A stretch of DNA of 64,000 nucleotides from Chimonanthus salicifolius (GCA_013350335.1 CM023540.1:21679175-21743174); one strand, 5' to 3'. Shown: positions 47,639 through 58,943, counted from the first letter of the stretch. The notes: generated from the letters alone by a model not told the origin. Numbers and translations: made by a program.

Positions 47639-49721
47639 ATAAGATCATGCATGTTTGTATGACACTTGATGGAATAATGTTTTTCAAAGCAAATTTCCAA
47701 CGACACGTAAACATGTTAGACTTGAAATTGGACTTAGTCCTACAAATAAAGGGTTTAATTAATCAGTTAACTCGGGTTTAGGCTTGACTACATTCAAAAT
47801 TTGACCCCGGCATGAAATTGATGACAAACAAACAGAGAATTTTTTTTGGACTAGAATGTAAATTCCTATCAAAGTATTTTACCAGAAAAATATTTCCACA
47901 TCACTCCATTTTCTTAGGAAACTAGTAAACATGCCCTTGAACTTAAAAATATAAGTTCGTGCAAGAGGTTGTATACAAATAGATTTCCATCTCTTCACAC
48001 TGACTTTGTATTTTGTATATTCCTCTACATATTACATATGTTCTGTATTTTTCTTTACATATTGTCAAAATAATGTGTAGTTTAAAATGCAAAGAATGAT
48101 GTGGCATGTTTTGATCAACTTAAACTTTACAATACATATCTTATTAAAAAAGAAAATTTACAAAATATAGTTATAACTGGTACAAGATGATCATACAGAG
48201 TTACGAGAAAATAATAAAAACTAAACAAACAACATATTATAAACCCCACCTAATAAACAAAAGAAACGAAGCTCGAAAAACCCAATGACTCTCTTTCAAT
48301 TAAAAAATATGATAAACAGATCCCACCATCACCTGCACTAACTCATGAAATTCCACATTTGTCAAAAAACAGCCACATTATTAGCTGACCTTCTCACGTG
48401 AATAAAATGGAAAAAACTTATTATTAGACAATGTCTGATCTCCTTCATAAAGTTAATTAATCTCCATAGATAGAGTGAATCTTTACCGTTTACTCAATAG
48501 ATAGCATCAGCGAATCTACTCCAATAATAAAATTGTCATTTGCATGAGTAGAACAAAGGACATGATAGAGTGATTTTCAATAGGGTGTATCATGGGTTAG
48601 GTGTCACTCAAATTTAATGATCCAATTTAATCTGACGCAAGTTCGGTTTGGGTAATCCGAGCTAGGGTTTGGTTCAAATTTAAAATTGAGTGTGGTTCGG
48701 TTGATGGCTTGGATTGCGTGTGGTCCATTTTGAATTACAAATATCATGCTTATGTTTTAAATGATATTTTGTTTTAAGAAATTTCTTTTTACAAGGCTTG
48801 TTATTTCAGTTCTAAAATAAAATCTTGAGCTAAAATTTGAAACTAAATACGGGAAAATTCAATATAGTCGAGTTATTTGGGTAAAAGAGATTGCCCTGTT
48901 TAAGTTGAAACTTATTCAAATTAAAAGCAAATGAAGTTGAATTAAATGAGAATTGAGCTCAAATAAATTCAAACTAACATGAAGTGAACTTGTAATATTG
49001 AGTTTTGAGTTTTGACGCGGCAGGTGATGCATGCATCTATATTTTAACAAAATACATTTTCTAGAAAATGGGGAATTCCTTTTGTTTTTACCTTAGTCAT
49101 CCTGACCTCACGACGGAGTCAGGGAATGGGAAAGGTCAAAAAAAATTAGCTGCCCACGTTCCTGTTCTTTTAAAATCTACAAGCCAAAAATCTTTAGATT
49201 GTCTGTCTTGGTTGAAATTGGACAAAAAGAAGGAGAAAGAAAAATGATAACATAACCTTTGAAATGTGACCCCCTTTTTGGATTTGTACTCACATTTTCC
49301 ACAGTTTTGTGACATTGGAATTCAACCAAACAATCAACCACAACTGCAAATTCTCTCAAATTCAGTCTTCTCAATTTCGAAAATTCAGCTCCAATTCGTC
49401 AGCTTGACTTTATCAAATTTTTAGATGACTGGGTAGGTTGAATTCATTTATATTACTAAAATTTTCAAACTTTATCAATTCACTCAACTCCACTCAACTC
49501 AATTCATTAAAAATATCAATGATCAAAAATCTCGTGTGAATTGTATTTATATTTAATTTAAATTTTATTAAAACTAATCTCACCGTTAGATTAAAAATCG
49601 ACTTCATTCTGACTAATGATCTTTAAATCTTGAAAATTATTATTTTTCAAGTCCAATATACATGATTACTCGTGAGAAGCATAATATTAAAAATACTATC
49701 AAATGCACTCATCTTCATGTA
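47639..49721. other. Gene-free AT-rich DNA
   Basis: About 2 kb with no recognisable gene. GGTTTGGTTCAAATT-like words around 48600-48740 suggest an eroded repeat. Confidence 0.5.
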
Positions 49722-49925
49722 TTCTTTTTTTTTTTTTTTTTATGACCGAAGGTGTTCAGGTGTCTTACCTGGAGGGAACTTTACCCAACTAATCCTTCGA
49801 AGCATGTGCACACCTGCCTTCAGATCGTGTTCAAGTGATGAGGAGTGGCCCACAAGAGTTTAAGCGAGAATCAAATTTAAAACCTTCTTTTATGAGAAGA
49901 GCTTCTTGACCATTAGACCAACCCC
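49722..49925 (-). mobile_element. tRNA-derived SINE with poly(A) tail, minus strand
   Basis: On the minus strand: box-A-like GGTTGGTCTAATGGTCAAG, eroded box B, GGGCCACTCCTCATCACTTG body and a poly(A) tail (T tract at 49725-49741). Shares its start with the SINE at 30268-30455. Confidence 0.7.
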
Positions 49926-50369
49926 CTCTAATTTCACTTTTCTCCCATTATTGAGGTCCTAGAGCAGACTCTTGCCCATAGGACACATTGATTAGCGGAA
50001 AATGATTCTCACAGGAGTATTAAAAAATAGATAAAACTTGATCTCCATGCCAAGGGTATGGAATATTCCTTTATATATCTGATGAAATATCCACATTGAA
50101 CAAAAGTGTTGGATTTGCCGGTTATGATATTGTTTGATTGTAAGTTTCAAAGAATATTTTTTTAATTGCATCAATTAATTCATAATATTCAAATTGTGAA
50201 TTTTTAAAAGATCAAAAATATAATTTAGAATTATTCAATTATGATATCAGTAGGAGCTGAATACATGCCCAGAGATTAGAGAAAGGTCAATTATAAAAAA
50301 TCAGTTGAAAAAAATGTTTATATTGTCTGATTTAAACCTACAACACAATTTAGTTGTGTCATATGAATT
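49926..50369. other. Gene-free AT-rich DNA
   Basis: Nothing recognisable. Confidence 0.5.
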
Positions 50370-50534
50370 TTGGGATTGTCCCAAAATAGTTGTCCTATTT
50401 ATATTGGAGTACCGTAAAGTGTGTTGAAAATGGACGAGAATTTCTTCTTAGCTTGGGTGATTTAAAGTCAAATTCAAGTTCCTCAAAAAATATAAATATT
50501 TAAAATGAGACAATTAAAATAAGACGGATGGAGT
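50370..50534. mobile_element. Stowaway-like MITE with eroded left end
   Basis: The right end GACAATTAAAATAAGACGGA followed by TGGAGTA is a Stowaway terminus, and the left part begins with the matching GTCCCAAAATAGTTGTCC segment. The outermost left bases are lost. Confidence 0.6.
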
Positions 50535-50895
50535 ATTATTTATTTGAATCTTTTTAAAGAAGTTGAGTCTCAGCATTTTTAATGAAGTAGAGATTTATAC
50601 ATAAATTTTAAAAATGATGTATTGTCCAATTTTATACTCAAGGCCCCACAAATATCACATCTCAGGTGCTCACTGAGCCATTTTTTTCATTTCAAGTTCA
50701 TAAAAATAGTATGGAATTACGAAAACAACAAATAACATTAATATAAAATTACATATGCCTTTTGTACGTTGAAATTCTCTCTTTTGGCCTTCTTACACTC
50801 GTAAATATAGGCTGATGACATGGATAATTATTGTTACTAATAATATTAATTATTAAACCATGATCGACCTCTAATGTAAGCATTAGGAAGTGGCC

Positions 50896-51712
50896 TTAGA
50901 TCTTGGCAAAATCAATGGTCTTCTTTCCATCATGGGCCTTGGTAAAGAAGTGCTTCACATAGTCCGCGTAAGGGAATTGCTTGTACATGGCTTTCTCTCC
51001 GCTCTTCAGCACTTCATCAAACGGACCGATAATGACGTCGGGACTTGGACTGACGAAGATCGGGACGGAGATCCGGTTCGTACTTCGTTTGGCGATGACC
51101 CGATGTTCAACACTCCGGTAACGCCCGTTGCTCATTATTTGCAGAGAATCTCCAACGTTGATGACAAGTGCTCCGTTGACGGGGGGGACAGGGATCCAAC
51201 AATCCCCGTTGCCATTCTTCTTGTTCGCTCGCACGTACAGGCCACCGATAGTATCTTGAAGGAGGATGGTCAGAGTGGACACATCGGAGTGGCGGCCAAC
51301 ACCGACCGTCAATTCAGGGTTGGGGCATGTGGGATAGTAGTTCATGTTTATTCGCTTTGAACCCATCAACATTTCCTCTTTCCTCTCATCAATCTCATCG
51401 ATCTTTAGCTTCTTCAGTAGTGCCCCCAACAGTTTTCTAATCAGTGACTCACTCTTCTTCATGTACTCTATTGCTTCATCCCTGAAATTGGATCGGATCA
51501 TCATCAGTGTCAATATAATAATCAAAGGCAGATACGATTGAATAATTAAAATCACAAAAGTAAATATCTTTCAATACAAACAGCCAAGTTCATGGGCTAT
51601 AATGAAATCAAGTTCAAAGAAGTCTTTAGACTGAATTAGTGCGTACTCCACAAATCATTGAAGGCAGAGTCCGACCGAGATAACTCAGTTGATTAGTCAT
51701 GAGTTGTCTGTC

Positions 51713-51777
<65 letters not shown>

Positions 51778-52517
51778 CTTTTCGTTAAACGACGCGTCAC
51801 GTTCTCCTCTAAGTCTTTCAACTAGCAAAACTTTATTTTGACGCTTCCACTTTCTGTTAGCCTTTCCCACGGTGAATTACAAATTATTGGAAGTGTTAAA
51901 TTTTTAAAATCTAAATATATGATTTAGTTAACTAAATTAAAGTGAATTTTTTTATGATGCTTTCCATGAACTTAATTTCCTCCATTAAACTTTCAATAGA
52001 GTAAGAGAGAGAGAGAGAAAAGAGAAGAAAGAGAAGCATCTGTTTACCTGCACTCAAGGGGCCAATAGTCATAAGCCTCTTCCTCAGAAGTGTAGAGGAG
52101 ACTGAGATAATCCTTCCATTCCAAAGATTTTTCACCTTCGGGATAGAAGCTAGTCCCATATCTGACATTGCCGGTTGGTGAACAAGTCTTGGAGTACTTC
52201 TTCTTCTCTGCAGTAGGAAGCTGAAAGAAGTTGCGGGTTGCTTCCTTTACCTCATTCAAAACTTTCATGGGCACCCCATGATTGATCACCTGGAAGAATC
52301 CCCACTCCTCGGCGGCAGCACAGATGGCGTCTGCCACCGCCGGGTCATCGATCTGCGACACATCGATGATGGGTATCCTCTCATTTTCCACAACATTTGT
52401 GACATCATGCCTCTCCTCCTGAGGTTGGATGTACCTCTTCGGTACACTCTGTATTCCACTCTCTGCAAGTCCCTTCACTCCATTCCCTTCATCTACCACA
52501 AATTTCATCACATCCAT
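50896..52517 (-). CDS. F6'H1: Feruloyl-CoA 6'-hydroxylase-type 2-oxoglutarate/Fe(II) dioxygenase
   Basis: Two exons on the minus strand, 52517-52048 and 51481-50896, separated by a 566-base GT-AG intron (GTAAAC...TTTCAG), give 351 residues. The splice joins [14 protein letters not shown]. The N-terminal DIOX_N domain contains the [12 protein letters not shown] and [12 protein letters not shown] motifs. The C-terminal domain has iron ligands H221, D223 (GRHSDVSTL) and H283 (VEHRV), and the 2-oxoglutarate-binding R293-x-S295 (NRISVP). The [18 protein letters not shown] block and the end [20 protein letters not shown] are typical of F6'H, the enzyme that ortho-hydroxylates feruloyl-CoA towards scopoletin. 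Scopoletin 8-hydroxylase and p-coumaroyl 2'-hydroxylases are close relatives, so the substrate is inferred. Soluble, cytosolic. Length is close to the family norm (about 360). Confidence 0.93.
51482..52047 (-). other. Intron of the F6'H-like gene with (CT)n(TA)n microsatellite and SINE scrap
   Basis: The compound microsatellite lies at about 51717-51774. Just before it, ACCGAGATAACTCAGTTGAT (51677-51696) resembles the box-A start of a plant SINE. Confidence 0.75.
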
Positions 52518-52700
52518 GACTGCTCTGACTAATCTAAGCAGGGTATGATCTGATGATGATGATTACTATTTTTGCAGTAATGAAGGGAAGAAAAGAACAA
52601 GAGATTTAGAAGAGAAACAAAACTCTTTCGATTCTCTTGGAGATGAATGCAAACCTTGCATGCATATATATAGTGGAGGAGAAGTGGTGTGGGGCTCACC
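52518..52700 (-). promoter_or_regulatory. Leader and TATA region of the F6'H-like gene
   Basis: On the minus strand CACTATATATATGCATGCAAGG (seen inverted at 52652-52674) supplies a TATA box about 145 bases before the start codon and overlaps an RY-type CATGCA motif. Confidence 0.55.
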
Positions 52701-53997
52701 TCAGGAGGCCGGTGGGCTCCGCCCCACCACTTGTTTTGTTTCAACATGCCGTGTCCGTTGGTCCGTTGGTTTTTAATTTTAATTACTTTGGAGTTCAATT
52801 AATTGCTTAATAAACTCAAAGAAATTTATACGCTTCTGTAGAGAGACTTGTCGATGTCTCCACTTGATTCGTCATATTGTTGAAAATAGGAGACTTCTTC
52901 AAACCATTCTCCATCTTATTATTTTAATTATTAATTATTGTGATTTAATGTAAAATTAGATAAGTGTTAATATTTTGACACTTAAACATATTAGTGTTAA
53001 CTTGGATCAACTTTTAAATCAGAGAGTGAAATGTTAGTGTATAAAACATTTAACTTGATTATTGTATCAGTCTACATACAAATCATAAAAAATGGTAAAG
53101 TTTAAAATTATAAAATTATTTAAATTGATCAAAATTTAAAGAAGATAAAGACTGTAGAAATAATTTATTAATAAATTACATATATTTTATTTATCTAATA
53201 ACACCATCATGTGCTGAGTGCTGACCGAGTGCGTGGGTCATCAATTTCACACCTGTACAGTTATTAAGAGTCGGTGAAATCAAATGACGCATATCGAACG
53301 TCACCCGCACTGCACTGACTCTCAATTGGCTAACCATTATGTAAATAATGTAAAAAAGAAAACGCGTTTAAAATTTAGTTTTGTGAACTAGAGACGTTTT
53401 AATCATTAAGTCGTTTGAAGTTGATTGCGGAGTCTTCGTTTAATTAATTAATTAATTGTGGGAAACGAAGGAAAGTGTGAAATGGACTTAATATGTATGG
53501 ATGCAAATGAATCAGTCAATACGTTTGGTAGCCACTTCCCACCATTCCTTCAATTAATTGTAAATGAATTTCTTTCAATTTCAAAACCCTCCCTTGTCTC
53601 TGTTGTTAATTGTAAATGAATCAATAATTTCAAATATACACAGTGAATGACATCACTTGATCTTTGCAATTGAAAGAGACCTCTTCTAGAGATCAGATCT
53701 CTATGTTTATATAATTTTTTAGATAGATTGAATCATTTAAAAACTAAAAATTATTCAAAAGAGTCTATTTCAATTAACTCAACTTAATAAGATTTTAAGT
53801 TAAATGAATTCATGAGTTTTATTTTTTTTTAAAAAAAATTGAATTGAATTGAAAAAATCATGTAAAATATTTGATTCAATAAGATTTTAACTTAGAGTCT
53901 ACATTTTAGATTTTATTCATGAGAATTTACAAAAGAATGTAACTTAAGATGAAAGAAACTTGAAGTCAATGAATTATATACTATAACACTAAAGTAA
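52701..53997. other. Gene-free AT-rich DNA
   Basis: No gene or well-bounded repeat is visible. Confidence 0.5.
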
Positions 53998-53999
53998 TA

Positions 54000-54179
54000 C
54001 TCTCTCTATCTTATTTTAGTTGTCTCATTTGAAAATTTGTATTTTTTAAGCAACTCTTTATAAAAGACTAGCACTTCATGTGATTTCATCTATTTATAAT
54101 ATATTTTATGTTAAATGGGACAACTATTTAAAAATAATTTTAAAGTCCATACGAGAGACTTTAATTAGAATAGAGAGAA
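54000..54179. mobile_element. Stowaway-like MITE
   Basis: CTCTCTCTATCTTATTTTAG on the left and the inverse TTCTCTCTATTCTAATTAAA on the right are terminal inverted repeats between TA dinucleotides (53998-53999, 54180-54181). Confidence 0.75.
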
Positions 54180-54994
54180 TATAGATTTGCTACTTGGAGG
54201 TTTTTAATATAATTTTTTTCTTTTTAATTCACTTGAAGCACTGAAAGTAAACGGTAGTGTCAGCTTTCCCACCTACCCCAACTCACAACGATTCCATGTT
54301 TAATTAATGGTAATGGTACCTATTACCATTAAATAATGTCATATCTTATGTTTCCTACCAGCCAACTTGCAAATTTTAAGGACCACTTTGAAGTTAGAAC
54401 ACAACACAATCATCCGAAAAAGCATTTTTCGCTGGATGACGTTTATTAGAGCAAGTGGTGTAGTGTCCATATGGCCAGCTAGCTGGCCATATGGCCACCG
54501 TGCATGTGTGGTGTAGCAATGGTTAAACTGTGGAGTCCACATTACTTGTAATTAAATAGCTGGCTACAGGTAGCAACCATGTAGCCAGCTATTCTCTCTC
54601 TCTCCTCTTTATATATATATATATATATGTATATGTATATGTATATGTATAACTTGTATATAGTTTTAGATTTTTTTGATTTTCTCCTTTTATTTATTTA
54701 TTTGATTATTTTGGATTTTTTGTTTTGTTTTTGGGTATAATTTGTATATTAGGGCAAATAATTATTTTTTTTCTTTACTTTATTATTTTATTTTTTATAA
54801 AAAAATAAAAAATAACTCTTTACCTTTTGATTTTTTTTCCTTTACATTTGTAAATAAAATATATGAGAAACAAAAAATTAAAATTATTCTGTACAAAAAA
54901 TTAAAATTATAGCTATTGAGAAACAAAAATATTAAAAATAATATTTTATTCATCGCAAACAATATGAAAAATTACATTTCTAAAAATATTCTCT

Positions 54995-56338
54995 TTAAAC
55001 TTCTTCATTACTAAATTTATTCCACAAATGTTCCATGAGATCTCTCCTGAGATCCAGATTGTTATCTGCATTGCAAATCCTGTTAAGCCGAGTGGAAATC
55101 TGTGCCGCTAAAAATGATCGATCTTGATTGTAGTGTGGAAGACAAACTGGCTCATCTGTCGGAGGTGTCCATTCTTCAATGTTGGTGTCGTGTTCATCTT
55201 CTATGATCATATTATGCAGAATGATGCACGTTTTCATTATCTTGCTCAGGTCTTCTTTTTTCCAATAATACACCGGTCCATGCGTTAAAGCCCACTTTAT
55301 CTGCAGCACGCCAAACGCCCGTTCAACATCCTTCCTAATGGCTTCTTGTCTTTGGGCAAACAATTTCTCTTTTCCAGTAGTTGGATGCTGGATGGTCTGC
55401 ACCAAAGTTGCCCACTTAGGATATATACCATCAGATAGGTAATACCCGAACGTACGTTGGTTTCCACTTACCTCGTAATTAACCGAAGGCGTTGTACCAT
55501 TGATGATACGTTTGAATACTGGGGAATGATCTAAGACATTCACGTCATTGTGTGACCCAGCCATACCAAAAAAAGCATGCCAAATCCACAGATTTTTTGA
55601 TGCAACTGCCTCCAATATGAGGGTAGGCTTACCACTTCTCCCCTTGTACGTGCCATGCCACGCTGAAGGACAGTTCTTCCATTCCCAATGCATACAATCT
55701 ATAGAGCCAAGCATACCTGGAAATCCTCTTTCCTTCCCTTCTTCAAGCAAACGTGCAATGTTGTCTTCATTTGGTGAGCGTAGGTACTGCTCCGCATACA
55801 ATGCAATTACAGCATCACAAAACCTCTTCAAGCTTTTGATTGCAATGCGCTGGCCAACCTTTATGTACTCATCACAAAGATCCGCTGAAATTCCATATGC
55901 GAGTATACGTATCGCAGCTGTCATCTTCTGTATAGGCGTGCACTCCATACGACCAGTAGCATTGGGTTTTTGTTTAAAGAAGTTGTCATAAGCTTCAACA
56001 TCGTTCATAATGCGAAGAAACAACTCTCGTCGCATCCAAAACCGTTTATGAAAGTACTCAGGTGGAAAAACAGGATTTTCGGCGAAGTAATTTTTAAAGA
56101 GTTGTTGGGCTGCCTCCTCTCGATTGCACCTAATATATCTTCTCTTTGGAGGTTGACATAATGCTTTTATTACATTAGGCGTGAACATGCCCAGAATTGT
56201 TTTCATCCGTCTCTGATGGAATTGAAAAACCGTCTCCCGATTAGAATCTGATGAATTTTCTGAAGATTCAGACTCGGACACTGGAAGAGACCGTGATGAT
56301 GAAGCCATATTGTATATATAATGAAAATGATGATTCAA
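54995..56338 (-). CDS. PIF/Harbinger transposase (DDE_Tnp_4, ALP1/HARBI1-like)
   Basis: An uninterrupted ORF of 447 residues; the MASSSRS Met 10 codons inside may be the real start. The DDE nuclease triad is visible: D214 in GSIDCMHWEWKNCP, D265 in GMAGSHNDVNVLDHSP and E339 in RKDVERAFGVLQIKW. The LSDGIYPKW and CIILHNMIIEDE motifs that close this domain are present. The N-terminal part (FQFHQRRM...LFKNYFAENPVFPPEYF) is the usual nuclear plant type. It cuts and joins element ends, normally together with the MYB-like partner for nuclear import and DNA binding. It lies divergently to that partner. Domesticated ALP1-type genes are also possible relatives, but intact termini show this copy is in a transposon. 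Confidence 0.95.
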   Translation of the reverse strand: MNHHFHYIYNMASSSRSLPVSESESSENSSDSNRETVFQFHQRRMKTILGMFTPNVIKALCQPPKRRYIRCNREEAAQQLFKNYFAENPVFPPEYFHKRFWMRRELFLRIMNDVEAYDNFFKQKPNATGRMECTPIQKMTAAIRILAYGISADLCDEYIKVGQRIAIKSLKRFCDAVIALYAEQYLRSPNEDNIARLLEEGKERGFPGMLGSIDCMHWEWKNCPSAWHGTYKGRSGKPTLILEAVASKNLWIWHAFFGMAGSHNDVNVLDHSPVFKRIINGTTPSVNYEVSGNQRTFGYYLSDGIYPKWATLVQTIQHPTTGKEKLFAQRQEAIRKDVERAFGVLQIKWALTHGPVYYWKKEDLSKIMKTCIILHNMIIEDEHDTNIEEWTPPTDEPVCLPHYNQDRSFLAAQISTRLNRICNADNNLDLRRDLMEHLWNKFSNEEV

Positions 56339-56442
56339 ATAAGAGAATTTGGAGGAGTCAAAGTAGACAAGAATGGATCTGAGGGATCAAAGAAGATGAA
56401 ATGGACTTGAGCAATTACAAAATAGAAAATCAGTGGTTTATA

Positions 56443-56720
56443 TAGCCGTTGGGAATCTAGCCGTTGGAATATAGCCGTTGGGAATCTAGCCGTTGGAATA
56501 TAGCTGTTGGGAATCTAGCAGTTGGGAATCTAGCCGTTGGGCATCTAGCCGTTGGAATATAACCGTTGGGAATCTAGCCGTTGGAATATAGCCGTTGGGA
56601 ATCTAGCCGTTGGAATATAGCCGTTGGGAATACAGTCGTTGGGAATTTAGCCGTTGGAATATAGTCTTTGGGAATCTAGCAGTTGGGAATCTAGCCGTTG
56701 GGAATCTAGCCGTTGGGAAT
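56443..56720. promoter_or_regulatory. Central bidirectional promoter: 19 MYB-core minisatellite units between two TATA boxes
   Basis: Nineteen units alternate mainly between 15 bases (TAGCCGTTGGGAATC) and 14 bases (TAGCCGTTGGAATA). Fourteen keep the exact CCGTTG, the CNGTTR core bound by many MYB proteins; its inverse CAACGG contains the AACGG core of M-phase-specific activator elements. TATA boxes flank the array on both sides: GCTATATAAACC on the minus strand (56446-56435) for the transposase, CTATAAATAC at 56724-56733 for the plus-strand gene. The promoter role is inferred. Confidence 0.7.
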
Positions 56721-56818
56721 TCTCTATAAATACCACACTCATTTCACTCAATTCTTGTCCTTCAACACTCATTTCTCTCGATTAGTATTCTTCAACACTT
56801 CACATCCTTCGAAACTCT

Positions 56819-58092
56819 ATGGATCATCAACCTCCATTCATGAACCAATCTGGAAACTCTGAACTACCACCACAATTCAATTTTGGGTGGCAGCCTCAAG
56901 ATTCAGCCGAATCTGGATACATATCCCAACCCCAGTTCCAATACTCACAATATCCCCAATACGCATCCCAATTTAAATTCCCACATCATCCCCAATACGC
57001 ACCTCAATTCCAAAATCCATCTTATCAAGCTTCGCAATCACAACCCCCACAAAAGCAAAAGAACAAAAATTGGTCTAATCAAGAAGATGTAGCACTGTGC
57101 AAAGCATGGATCATGATTGGTGAAGATCCAGTGGTAGGTACAGATCAAAATAGAAGTCGACTGTGGGAACGAATTCACATTCATTTTGTTAGCCAAGTTG
57201 GAGGCACGACAGAAAGAAATAGCAGTGGTCTGATGAATCGTTTTTCAGCCTTCCAAACAAAAGTAAACAAATTTTCAGGATTTTACCAAAATGTCAAAGA
57301 CACTCCGGCCAGTGGTTTCAACAATAAAGATATAGTAAGTTTATTACTTTGTTTTTTTAAAATCATATTTTTATTTTCATTAAAATTCTTAATTTCAATT
57401 ATTGATTATTTTATATAGATGGACACTGCTAGAGAAGTATATAGAATTCAAGAAGGCCATGAATTTAAGTTCGAACATTGTTGGAATGTGCTTCGGGATT
57501 CGCCAAAATGGAGGATCCATTGCAACGCTAAACACAAGCCAACTCAACAAAGAAGTAAGAGAGGTATTATTGATCTGGATATTAATGAGATTGGAGATTT
57601 CTCTGAATCGATTCCAACAACACCAGGTTCATCAACTCCTAGTGTAGGTTCATCAACTCCTGGAGTATCAACTCCTGGAGTATCAACTCCAAGTTCAATA
57701 AACCTTGGCGATGACGACCCACCAACCGATTATGAAGAAGAGCATGACACACGCCCTGCTTGACGAAAAGCAGCGAAGAAGAGAAAATGCAAGATTTAAC
57801 TGAACAAGGCCGCATGTTTGCCGAAGCAGGAATCGAAGGAGAGCAATTGAGACTTAAAGTTAGCATGGAGAAAGAACGAACTAAACAGCTAGAGATACAA
57901 TCAACTTTGGAGAAAGAGCGGACTAAACAGCTGGAGATAAAAACAAAAGAAAGGATGGCTGATATAGAATTTGAAAGATATATAATGAGTCGAGATCCAT
58001 CAAAGGCGGCAACAGAAATGGAAAAAGCGTGGATCATTGCACAACAAAATGCAATCATAAATAAATTAACTCAAGGTGACGATCATATGTAA
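56819..58092 (+). pseudogene. Harbinger ORF1: MYB/SANT (trihelix)-like DNA-binding protein, 3' part disrupted
   Basis: Exon 1 (56819-57334, 172 codons) and exon 2 (from 57419) are joined over an 84-base GT-AG intron; NNKDI is followed by MDTAREVYRIQE. Residues 1-80 are Gln/Pro/Tyr-rich. The MYB/SANT-like domain (about 83-190) contains NWSNQEDVALCKAWIMIGED, the LMNRFSAFQ segment and the FEHCWNVLRDSPKW motif, typical of Harbinger partner proteins. A TGA at 57761-57763 ends the frame at 286 residues within the usual RKAAKKRK-type basic segment. The coiled-coil end (KEREKTKQLE-like, to 58092) is open only in another frame after about 57790. So one nonsense change and one frameshift are needed to explain it. 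The N-terminal DNA-binding part may still be made. Confidence 0.8.
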
Positions 58093-58714
58093 TGTATTTT
58101 TATTTATACTAGAGTATGTAATGTCTTTTTAATTTATTTATTTCCAGCATCACAAATATGTATGTCTTTTTAATATATTTAATTTCTTGTGAGAGAATAT
58201 GTATGTTTTTTAATTTATTTAATTACTAGTGAGAAAATATATATGTTTTGTTAATTTATTTAATTACTTGTGAAAAAATATGTAATGTCTTTATATTTAT
58301 TTTTTAAAAATTTGTTAAAAAAATGTACATAAAAAAATAATAATAAAATATTAAAAAGTAGCCATTCTAGTTAACACTATACCGTGTGACGAGGCTGGCT
58401 AAAAATTATAGCCAGCCATGTCATAAAAAAAATACTATTTAATTATATGGCCGGCTATATTTAGTGACATAGCCAGCCATATATAGCCATCCCACACCAC
58501 TTGCTCTTAGGACATTAAAGGACGCTCTTTTAACATTTCGACATCTGTCATTCTATCTGTCTGTCGTATAATATATTTACCCTCATTTTAACTGTAGCTA
58601 TATATAGAAATAAAAGATTTTTTTCTTCTTTCAACCACCATCTTACCCCTTAATGGGTTCATCACATCCGGACGTTTTCTAATTCGAAATAGAGATACAA
58701 ATTTCGAGGGATGC

Positions 58715-58943
58715 ATATTCTAATACGAACAAAATATTTTAGGAGATATGGAATAAGGTGAAATTCTCATTTTATTTCTACTACTGTACCGTTTATTAAG
58801 TACCGGTGAACCGATAACAAGCCACTCTACATGTTTATGTTCTGCATATCGGTTCACCGCTACTTGATGAGCAGTACATCGGTAGAGGTAAAATGAGAAT
58901 TTCACTCTATCTCATTTCTCTTAAAAGATTTTGCCCGTATTAG
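58715..58943. mobile_element. Foldback MITE, relative of 26844-26966
   Basis: ATTCTAATACGAACAAAATA on the left and the inverse ATTCTAATACGGGCAAAATC on the right start inverted repeats of about 60 bases including GTGAAATTCTCATTTTA. A second inner inverted pair with GGTGAACCGATA and CGGTTCACC is present. No TSD was identified with confidence. Confidence 0.65.

Larger units (their letters stand above)
54449..58506. mobile_element. PIF/Harbinger DNA transposon, near-complete (4058 bp)
   Basis: Terminal inverted repeats start GAGCAAGTGGTGT on both ends. They are flanked by TTA at 54446-54448 and 58507-58509, the 3-bp TSD typical of PIF/Harbinger. It carries a transposase gene (minus strand) and a MYB/SANT-like gene (plus strand) in divergent orientation around a repeat-rich shared promoter. 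Both subterminal regions hold several copies of TAGCCAGC/GCTGGCTA, likely transposase-binding sites. The clean ends and TSD suggest a fairly recent insertion. Confidence 0.95.

Noticed and set aside
55548..55991. Plus-strand 147-codon frame inside the transposase
   Set aside because: Antisense shadow of the intact DDE transposase.
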